This document shows positions 56,701 to 64,000 of a stretch of DNA of 64,000 nucleotides, piece after piece. How positions within the stretch are numbered: the stretch's first letter is position 1; every line of letters starts with the position of its first letter. Both the position numbers and the translations under genes were made by a program. Origin of the DNA: Quillaja saponaria. Taxonomy: Eukaryota; Streptophyta; Magnoliopsida; Fabales; Quillajaceae. The notes under the pieces were generated by a model that saw only the letters and a list, made by a program, of their open reading frames with translations, was not told where the DNA came from and ran no database searches. Location: contig CM055605.1 in the NCBI GenBank assembly GCA_029379385.1, positions 18,759,001-18,823,000 of the forward strand, in the 5' to 3' direction.

Positions 56701-59165
56701 ATGTGGCATTGACTCATACAGACAAAGAGGGATGGTGGGAGAGAGTGTAACAGCCTGCATGCATACCTGACATGTAGTGCTTTTTGTGGTAATTAGGCAA
56801 GGTTGGGTATAGTTGCAATTAACTAGGTCCAACTAGTTGGAGATATGAAGAATTCCACTAAGTTACTTTAAACCGAATAGGAACAAAACTAAGTTAGTGG
56901 AGATTATTTAATTGCTAAAGGTTTGTAGTGGGGGAAAAGTTACACACTTGTCTCTATATTGGTACAAGGAGGCATGCAATTTGCTTTTTAGGAATTAAAG
57001 GAGAAGGCTTGCATACAAACGCTCTCATTTTTCTTTTACATTCTCCATTTTTCTGTACTTAGAATCCAAGAGAAAGTTTGAGAAGTTTAGGGCAACCCAT
57101 GCTCTGCTTGTTAAGAAAAACATAGGGATTTGACTCGTAGACACTAGAAGAAGTCTAGATCTTTTGAGGAGCAGATGTGTGGGTGTTACAAATAAGAAGG
57201 TAGGCAGATTTCCATATTCTATGCTTTCTACCTAAATGTGCTATTCTCAGTGCTTTTCATTTTATTGCTGAGAAATTCAAGCTCATAAACATTCCTTAAT
57301 ATCTTCACTTTGAAAATTAGTTGAGATAAAGTTTGAAGTATGAAGATTGAGAAGCCATTGATGTACTGCTTTCAAAATCTGTTTGATACATTCTGCATAA
57401 ATTAGTTGAATCATGATTGTTTTGGCTTTTGGTTCTGGTATTGATCTGTTTGAAAGTTTGGACCTACATGGGACGCCTTGTAGAAGAAGTTAAACCATGT
57501 GTGGTTTACCTCGTGTTTGAAGTTTGGACAGAACCTAGATGTACATACATTAAAAGTCTGTTTGGAATTTCTGATTTCTTGGTAAACTGAGATTTAAATT
57601 CCACATATTTACAACTTTTATGGATCTGCCTATTGAGCATTTCAAAATCATCTTTGAATTGTTTTCCTGGTTTCTAGGTTAAAGTGAGCATATATGGCAG
57701 CAAGAGGTTAAAAAGGGTTAACTTGAAGATTTAAATCTGTTTTGGAACACTTGTGTAGTCTAGTTTTGATGTGTTATTATGTACTGTTTTGTTAATTAGT
57801 GGGCTTAGCCAATGTAAGTAGGAGTAAGGCCTGTGTAAAAATTATAACCTGCATGTCGTTTTTGCTAGTTGAAAACTATAATAAATATACAGTGGAATGA
57901 ATTTAAGGTTAAGTAATTATGTTTAACCTATTACTTCTAGTTATCAATAATTACAATTTGTTACCGTAGGATCTGTTCACTAATCAGCCAAATTGAATAA
58001 AACAAAGGCAAATACAGCTGAGTTTCAGCTGCACACTGTTGGAGTTTAAGGCTGGCTTTGAGTTGGGCTGTTACAGAGAGAGAGAGAGAGAGAGAGAAAG
58101 AGATCAATAGAGGGATGGAGAGTCTGGATTCTGGAATAGGGATTAACTAGGAGTCCCAAATCATTTGGGCAGCTGATTCAGTTCCAAATCCCTTTTGCAA
58201 ATATGTTTTTTAAATATTGAAGAAATCGATTTTCACTTGCAAACCTTTGTGTCATTAGCAAAACATTGTCATAGGAGCCTCAAAGTGTTGCTAATTAATA
58301 TTCGTGATCTAATTTGTTCAATAAACATGCACATTATTATATTAAGAAAATCCTTAGTTTCATGGCCCTTGTATGAGATTTCTACCTTCTGTATGCTTAT
58401 GTGTTTACCAGTGATTACGTAAACCTAAAGCCTGCATTGGCTTGAACACTATTGAAGACAATTACAATCTTCTCCTAGTTACTGACTTTTGTTTTGAGTA
58501 ATGTGAAATCTATCTATGCTGATTTAGGTATTATCCAAGATTGAGTGAAAATAAAGCTGTCCTTTTTTAATAAAGTTTCTGCTTTTCTTATTCTTTTCTA
58601 TGCAGGATGGGTGTATTGTTTGTCCATCAACTGACAGCACATTTGATCTCCAAACTGGAGAGATCAGGGAATGGTATCCAAAAAATCCAGTTCTGAGAGT
58701 CCTCTCACCTCCTTTGAGTACACTCTATGTATTTCCTGTGAAAACTGATGAAGAAAACATTTATATCAGCATAGAAGGAGGTGTAAAGTCTGATGCTTCT
58801 GCTGAAATAGTCTTTAGTGGGAAAGCTCAACCTGGCGCGAGTGCAACTGATGTCAATGTGGAAGAGGTAACCACATAGCTTCCTTTTCAGAATAATAATT
58901 CTTTTTAAAACAAGAAAATGATAATACTTTCTGGTATTATTTTTCTTTTGACATCTTTGTTCCTGATGTTCTTTAGGTTAGAATGGTGGTTGATGATGAT
59001 CAAGGGGGGTTTGGTTTCACTGGGAGGAATGAATCAATAAACGGGAAGGCAGCCTCAATCGGTTTCCTTCTGTTATTAGATTTTGAGCTCTTAACTGGTA
59101 AAGGTCTTTTGAAGGGAACGGGCTTCTTGGACTTCATATATGCAATTTCTGATGCTCTCAAGTAA
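53800..59165 (+). CDS. PSB33: PSB33-like Rieske-fold thylakoid protein (about 285 aa, three exons)
   Basis: Exons: 53800-54208, 58606-58866, 58977-59165; introns are GT...AG with intact codon phase. The N-terminus (MAASPLAPAF..., Ser/Arg-rich, about 45 residues) is a chloroplast transit peptide. A Rieske-like fold follows (NWIPVVPLAALPKGERRVI to CPSTDSTFDLQTGEIREWYP), but the Cys-His cluster ligands are absent: CPST stands where CxxH is expected. The C-terminus has an LHC-like membrane segment (NGKAASIGFLLLLDFELLTG). All this fits PSB33/LIL8, which stabilises PSII-LHCII organisation in thylakoids. One base too many near 53935-53950 separates the transit-peptide frame from the mature frame; it may be an assembly error. 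Alternatively translation starts at the ATG at 53933 without a transit peptide. Confidence 0.88.
54209..56740. other. Intron 1 of the PSB33-like gene, left part
   Basis: No coding sequence assigned. Segment 54430-54700 (less AT-rich, antisense-coding look) may be an old element fragment, unidentified. The 97-codon frame at 56228-56521 has no recognisable domain. Confidence 0.5.
56746..58075 (+). mobile_element. Solo LTR in PSB33-like intron 1, 1,330 bp
   Basis: It starts TGTAACAGCC and ends GGCTGTTACA, a perfect 10-base terminal inverted repeat with TG...CA ends. GAGAG precedes it (56741-56745) and follows it (58076-58080), a 5-base target duplication as left by LTR retrotransposon integrases. 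There is no internal gag-pol, so it is a solo LTR left by recombination between two LTRs. The orientation is nominal. Confidence 0.88.
58076..58102 (+). repeat. GA microsatellite next to the solo LTR
   Basis: About a dozen GA units begin with the right target duplication of the solo LTR. Because the site is GA-rich, a GAGAG match is less striking than a unique 5-mer would be. Confidence 0.9.
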
Positions 59166-60427
59166 ACAAGGACCTGTTGTTTCAAGACTGAAAAAAAAAA
59201 AAAAAAAAAAAAAAATCCTCTGTTTCTGAGGACGATCATATATCCTTTAATGAACACAATTTGGTATTAGGTGTTTCACTGCTTTTTCCAATATATTCAT
59301 CTAATGCTGTATGTTATGAAAATAGATCATATTGATCATGAACTTCATGTTATTTTAACTAAACCATGTGTAATACATTATTTTTTCAAAATGAAATATG
59401 TTTTGTTAACATGCTAAACTTTTTTGGCTGGTCCTCAACTTTGTGAACCCCTACAGGAGTTGAATTGTCGGTGTATAATTTTGGCTAAAGTCTTAACATC
59501 ACGTGCAAAACTTTGGACTTGGGGTTTCTTTATATGACATAAGTTATGAGTAACGAGTCTATCACTTATCCAATTGGACCAATTCTAACTACAACTTGTA
59601 AATTGTCTTCAGCAGCGGGACTGCGTGTAGGAAGTGTTGGCTCACTTGAAAACAGATTGTTTCGTGATTGTGTTGTGGAATTTTTAAATGGAAACACTCA
59701 AAGTCTTCACCACGTTTTATGGCTCTTGAGACTGAAAAAAGCAAATTTTTAGAAGTTCATAACCAAGACTCATGAGCCTCACGTTTCAGTTTCCAAGTTG
59801 GCAAGTAGTATTTATCCATTCACCCACCTTCCCACTTGCACAAATACTCACCAGAAACATTATTTAAACCATGGTCTACGTACATAGATTTACTTAGGCT
59901 TATTTACTATTTTGGTACTTGACTATCATATCATTCTTTATTTTGATTCTTAAAAATAGTTTTTATTAATCTAAGTCTTTCAAGATTTAATTATTTTTAT
60001 TTTCATCCTCCATAATTTAATTTATTTTAATTGAATTCTTAATCAAGTTAAAATTATTAAATTTAGATGGAAACTAGTGAAATTAGCTAAAATATAATAA
60101 TTTTAGATTAATTAAATTTCAATTGAAAATAAAAATTTAAATCTTCAAGGACTAAAATAAAAACAATCTTAAAAGAACTAATTAAAAATAATTTTTAAGG
60201 ACTAATCCTTTACTTTACATTTTAGTTTGACCATTGAAAATTTTGACTCTCTAATTTGGTCAGCCCCAACTTTTCATCTTCTCTGACCCAATTTAGCCAA
60301 CTATACCCTCCTTCCCTCAAACACCTATGACTTTCTATAATTTCTTCAACCTATATTAGCACTTGTTTACAATCTTGTATTCTCAGCTTTCTTCAAACAT
60401 CTTAAGTTCAATTAAAAGTTTTGTTAA
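59166..60427. other. Intergenic region between PSB33-like and ERF genes
   Basis: It begins with the 3' untranslated region of the PSB33-like gene, including a 25-base A tract at 59191-59215. A long-TIR MITE candidate lies at about 59905-60225. The 68-codon frame at 59546-59752 is not recognised. The last 100 bases before 60428 are a CT-rich leader. Confidence 0.55.
59905..60225. mobile_element. MITE candidate with long inverted repeats, upstream of the ERF gene
   Basis: The left arm (gattcttaaaaatagttttt ... tttcaagatttaatta) and the reversed right arm (agtccttaaaaattattttt ... ccttgaagatttaaat) are similar over roughly 80 bases. It is AT-rich and noncoding. Borders are approximate and no target duplication was established. 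Confidence 0.5.
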
Positions 60428-60940
60428 ATGAGTTGTAGCTCAGAAGAAAATGGTAGTGACGTTCATCAAAAGAAGTATACCGGTGTTCGACGTAGAAAAT
60501 GGGGCAAGTGGGTGTCAGAGATTCGCGTTCCGGGCAAGCAAGAACGGCTTTGGCTGGGTTCATATAGTACACCAGAGGCTGCAGCTGTAGCTCGTGATGT
60601 AGCTTTCTATTGTCTAAGAAGACCAGATACGTTGGAGAAACTTAACTTCCCCAATATGTTGTCTTCTTATTCATGGGTTGATCAGACAGACATGACGCCA
60701 AGGTACATACAGAAGGTAGCATCTGATACCGGCATGGCCGTTGATGCCCAGTTGATTATGGAAAGGCCAAAGGTGGCAGAAAATGTAAACATGGAGAACA
60801 ATGAAAACTATATTCTTCATGATCAGTTTTGGCTTGAAGGTACTACATATGATGCTTGTGGGAGTTGGGATAGTGGCAGTCAAGTGTCAAAGGAAGCAGG
60901 GGAGTCCCTCAGCATTTCTATTGAAGACTACCTTAACTAG
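60428..60940 (+). CDS. ERF020: AP2/ERF transcription factor, DREB type, ERF020-like, 170 aa
   Basis: This is a complete intronless frame, as usual for this family. One AP2/ERF domain spans residues about 16-77: KKYTGVRRRKWGKWVSEIR, RLWLGSYSTPEAAAVARDVA, then LNFP. The Val in KWVSEIR is typical of the DREB branch, whose members bind DRE/CRT (CCGAC) or GCC-like promoter elements in the nucleus. The YCLRRPDTLEKLNFP end of the domain and the short length resemble Arabidopsis ERF020 (At1g71520) as I recall it. The C-terminus is acidic (SLSISIEDYLN) and lacks an EAR repressor motif, which suggests activation. It lies downstream of the PSB33-like gene, the same neighbour as in Arabidopsis. The start is the first ATG after a CT-rich leader. 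Confidence 0.92.
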   Translation: MSCSSEENGSDVHQKKYTGVRRRKWGKWVSEIRVPGKQERLWLGSYSTPEAAAVARDVAFYCLRRPDTLEKLNFPNMLSSYSWVDQTDMTPRYIQKVASDTGMAVDAQLIMERPKVAENVNMENNENYILHDQFWLEGTTYDACGSWDSGSQVSKEAGESLSISIEDYLN

Positions 60941-61235
60941 TGTACAGTAATTTTTTAGCACTATTAATAAGATATTGAACAGGAACAGAATCCGATATCA
61001 ATATTAATGATAACAATTGAGACTGGGAATTTGAGTTTTGTGTCCATTTATTTCATTCCACTAACTATATACAATGGCCATTTCATATATTTTCAGGGGT
61101 GAAATTGTCATTTTAGCCTACACTAGCAGTTTTATTTTCCATGGACACAAAGTCCAACAGAATGCCTGCAAGACAAATTAACTGCAAATATAATTTAAAG
61201 AGATGTCTGGGAGAATACTGAAGGCTTATTTTCTC
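60941..61235. other. Converging 3' ends of the ERF and SDR genes
   Basis: The ERF gene (+) and the SDR gene (-) converge here. Only untranslated sequence is expected. Confidence 0.6.
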
Positions 61236-63615
61236 TCATTCCAGCTTCTGCTGCTGCTGTGGACTAAGCTGTGAGAAGGTAATGGGGCCTCCAGCAATGA
61301 GTTTTCTAGGAGGAGTTCCCTCCAACATGGGTCTGCCTGCAGCACCTTCTGTAATAGGTCTTCCAGTGCCCACAAGAGAAGTTCTTCTCATGACATGGGT
61401 TGATAGGAGTAGGCGAAATGTCCAGCTTAGAACATTAGGTGTAAAGACCCTGTACACTAAAAATATATCATACCAGCTAGGATACTTGACATAAGCATCT
61501 CCCCGGCAGGCCCCCGATACAATCATTTTCGCAAACTCTTCCACCGGTCCACCAGTCACATGCACCTAAATCAAGTTTGACCAATTGATAAAATTGACAA
61601 TGATGTACATTTGCATACTTGTAAACAACAGAAACAGAAAGCAATATTCCTGCAGCAAACCTGTAATGTAATTAACAACAGCAGCTAACAGAAGAGCTGC
61701 AACAAAAATCAGAAACAGTATGCTGCACTTCAAGACTCTTTTTAAGTTCTTATTACAACCATTTTCAAGATCTCATGCAGAAAACAGAGATTTCATATGG
61801 TCTTCATGACTAACTGAAACTTCTTTAATATATGATAAAAAGTCATCAAGACTTTTAAAATGTTAAGTATCATGAAGAGATCATTCCATACCAAAGGAAA
61901 AGCAACATGATGTAAAATTAACTTACTTCTCTTTCTTCTTTCCATTGCATTGTCCGCGCCCTCCTCCAGCATGAACTTGCCTCTAGTCATTTCACTTCCA
62001 ACCCAACCGTGTGTTGCTATAGTCACTCCAACATCATCTTTCAATTCAATTCTTAGAGTCTCATAGAAGTTTACTAATGCTGCTTTTGCAGCCTAACACA
62101 TACAAAACACAATATTACAAGGCCTAATATAAAATTAATTTGAGAAAATAAATATAACTAAGGTGCATCTGTAAATTATCTGCAAATTATACTTACAGAG
62201 TATAAACTCATTCTCGGCAATGGCAACCAGCTCTCCACAGATGCATTGACAATTACTCGACCATTGCTTTGATGTAGGTAAGGAAGAGCAACATATGTTG
62301 GATAAACATTTCCCCAAAAATTAATATCCTGGGAATAAAATATAGAAAAGAAATTCAATACCATGGATTAAACTAGATTGTAAAATTGTATTACAAAGTA
62401 TGTTTTGTAATGGCCACCAGAACAGTTCAATTCAAGGCATTAATTAATTAAACACTTGTTTCTTAATAGAATGCCTACCAGGAGGCGTGGAAACACCGAC
62501 GTGTCTGTAACTTCCTGGAAGTAGAAAGTGTGTCCCAAACTTGCTGCGTTAACAAGATGATCCACTGCACAAGAATTAGAGAATGTCTTCAATTTTAATG
62601 TAATACTGTTGTCTATATATGCAGAAAATGTTGTCTTCAATTTTAATGTAATACTGTTGTCTTTATATGCAGAAAGAGCTCCATAAATAATCAAAATGTT
62701 GCTATCTTTTATATTAGGGAAAAGTAAGGATACTTTTCCTTGAGATCCTTATTTTTTCTTGAAATTCATATAATAAATTTTCATTCCCCACAACTTCGAC
62801 TTTTAAATTTTCCTTCCAAATAAGTCATAAATATTCTATTAACACTAATTTAGGCCACTTTAACCCTTATTTTTTAAATTTAAAATATCAATTAAGACTA
62901 AGTTTTTTTTTTTTTTTTAAAACACATTATTTAATTTAGAAAACTAAAATTGATTATATAATATTAACAGAAGAATAAAATTATTATATAATCATTAATA
63001 AAAAAAATTCTAAAAATTAATAAGAAATTCTCATTACCTCCTTTTCATATTTTTCCTAAAAAATATTATTTTCAAATTCAACTTGAATTATTATTAATTT
63101 TTTTCATGATGAGAAATAAATTTAAATTCATTTTAAAGAAAATTAAAAATGAACAAGTGAAATACATATAAATCTAAATTAATTATGAAGATAATTTTTA
63201 TTTAAAAAATAGTAATAAATATTAAATCCATGATGAATTCTCATTATTTTTTAAAAGATTTATTCTTCAATAATTATAAAATTATGAATTTTAATTTTTC
63301 AAATTAAATAATGTGTTTCTTAATAATTAGTGTACTTAATTAATATTATTAATTTAATACTAAAAATAAAAAGAAGAGTAAAAATAACATAAAAAATGTT
63401 AATACAAAATATAGAATTTATTTAGAAAGAAAATTTAAAAGTAAGAGTTGTGGAAAATAAATTTATAGTAAGACTCATTTGGAAAAAAATTCAATGGTAG
63501 GACTTATTCTTACTTTTCCTTTTTTTTATATATATTTTTTAATCTGTTGTTTATTAAATAATAAGTAAAATGTAAAAATTAAAAAACTATATTATTGTGC
63601 TGGAATAGCTCAGTT

Positions 63616-63648
<33 letters not shown>

Positions 63649-64000
63649 GAGGTTCAAGCCCTCCTTCTAGCGAATTTCAAAATTTTTAATTTTCCTTTTT
63701 TTAGCATTCTCCCCTTTTATTTTATGATTGAAAAAAATTAAAAATCATAGACAAATTAATTCACATACCACGACCATGGAAATTGAAAGTTTCATACACA
63801 AATCTCCTGCAATCATCTTCCTTCACAACATCTGCAGCCATAATCATGACATGCCTAGCACCCATTCGTCTCGCGTTCTCACTTATCAAACGCAGTCTGT
63901 TCTCTCTGCGTGCCACCAACACCAAATTTGCCCCCCTCTTTGCATACTCATACGCAATTTGCTGCAGTTAATATAAAATATCACTAGCTCAAGTTGCTTA
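61236..64000 (-). CDS. 11-beta-hydroxysteroid dehydrogenase-like SDR (5' end off window)
   Basis: Five minus-strand exons are visible: 63961-63771 (YEYAKRGANLVLVARREN, past the NADP fold), 62564-62479 (VDHLVNAASLGHTF), 62328-62197 (INFWGNVYPTYVALPYL, VIVNASVESWLP), 62092-61927 (AAKAALVNFYETLRIEL) and 61565-61236 (C-terminus, FAKMIVSGACRGDAYVKYP, stop 61236). The catalytic YxxxK is YS|AAK across an exon junction, with the preceding Ser in NASVES. This fits plant HSD-like/steroleosin-type short-chain dehydrogenases, which oxidise or reduce sterol-like hydroxyls at membranes or oil bodies. The first exons, with TGxxxGIG and any membrane anchor, lie beyond 64000. Near 61945-61960 there is one extra base relative to the expected EEGA-xMQWKEERE reading, so the exon 4 frame fails to meet exon 5: possible error or mutation. 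Confidence 0.85.
62584..62679. repeat. 48-bp tandem duplication in an SDR intron
   Basis: tgtcttcaattttaatgtaa starts at 62584 and again at 62632. The two 48-base units differ at only one or two positions, so the duplication is recent. It sits just upstream of the acceptor of the 62479-62564 exon. Confidence 0.93.
62717..63521. mobile_element. MITE-like element with ~110-bp inverted ends in an SDR intron
   Basis: The left end (GGAAAAGTAAGGATA ... CACAACTTCGACTTTTAAA) and the reversed right end (GGAAAAGTAAGAATAAGTCC ... CACAACTCTTACTTTTAAA) are alignable over about 110 bases. The interior is very AT-rich without coding sequence. Long inverted ends suggest a Mutator-like MITE. The target duplication is obscured by T runs. 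Confidence 0.72.
63599..63672 (+). tRNA. tRNA-Asn (GTT)
   Basis: A 74-base cloverleaf: the acceptor stem GCTGGAA pairs with TTCTAGC (one G-T pair), the discriminator base is G, the D-loop region is TAGCTCAGTTGGTTAGAGC (A box), the anticodon stem-loop is GTGGCTGTTAACCAC with anticodon GTT, and the T arm is GGAGGTTCAAGCCCTCC (B box). No intron. A T5 run at 63683-63687 can end Pol III transcription. It is encoded on the strand opposite to the SDR gene, inside one of its introns, so the two genes are transcribed towards each other. Confidence 0.97.
63683..63687 (+). terminator. Pol III terminator of the tRNA-Asn gene
   Basis: Run of five T on the sense strand 11 bases after the tRNA, with further T runs behind it. 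Confidence 0.7.

Overview
This is nuclear DNA from a flowering plant, most likely a woody rosid eudicot. The evidence is AT-rich sequence full of nested transposons, genes split by GT...AG introns, a TIR-NBS-LRR locus, a DREB-type AP2/ERF gene and a chloroplast-targeted photosystem protein. No bacterial operon, CRISPR array or phage module is present. The species cannot be fixed from the sequence alone.

Layout. 1-10.8 kb is a graveyard of class I elements: a decayed Ty3/gypsy chromovirus (+), a decayed LINE (+), a gag remnant of a second gypsy lineage (-), and an LTR-like block with a 51-bp minisatellite and a clear TATA box. 11.4-38.2 kb is a tandemly duplicated resistance-gene neighbourhood. 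Each unit runs DUF2431/BMT5-like methyltransferase gene (-), an AT-rich repeat block, then a TIR-NBS-LRR gene (+). In unit A (11.4-33.3 kb) the methyltransferase copy is broken and the TNL is full-length but frameshifted. In unit B (33.8-38.2 kb) the methyltransferase gene is intact and the TNL is reduced to a TIR stub. Unit A was enlarged by a PIF/Harbinger element, into which a 9.0-kb CACTA element (18099-27082, TSD TAT) inserted. 38.7-53.0 kb is a three-level nest: a decayed CACTA element carrying a ~170-bp tandem repeat, split by a second CACTA (39007-48861, TSD TAT), itself split by a 5.8-kb TG...CA-bounded noncoding retroelement (42515-48339).

53.7-64 kb is ordinary genic DNA. It holds a PSB33-like Rieske-fold chloroplast protein gene (+; 4.4-kb first intron with a 1,330-bp solo LTR flanked by GAGAG), an intronless ERF020-like DREB factor (+), and an 11-beta-hydroxysteroid-dehydrogenase-like SDR gene (-; 5' end off the window). 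An intron of the SDR gene carries a tRNA-Asn(GTT) on the opposite strand and a long-TIR MITE-like element. From memory, the PSB33-ERF020 order matches Arabidopsis At1g71500-At1g71520.

Genes that look usable: the DUF2431 gene at 33961-34860, the ERF gene, the tRNA, and probably the PSB33-like and SDR genes, although each of the last two shows one single-base frame break that may be an assembly error. No convincing new biological system was found. The most interesting structures are the collinear duplication, the nested CACTA elements with exact target duplications, and the satellite-like array inside a CACTA element.
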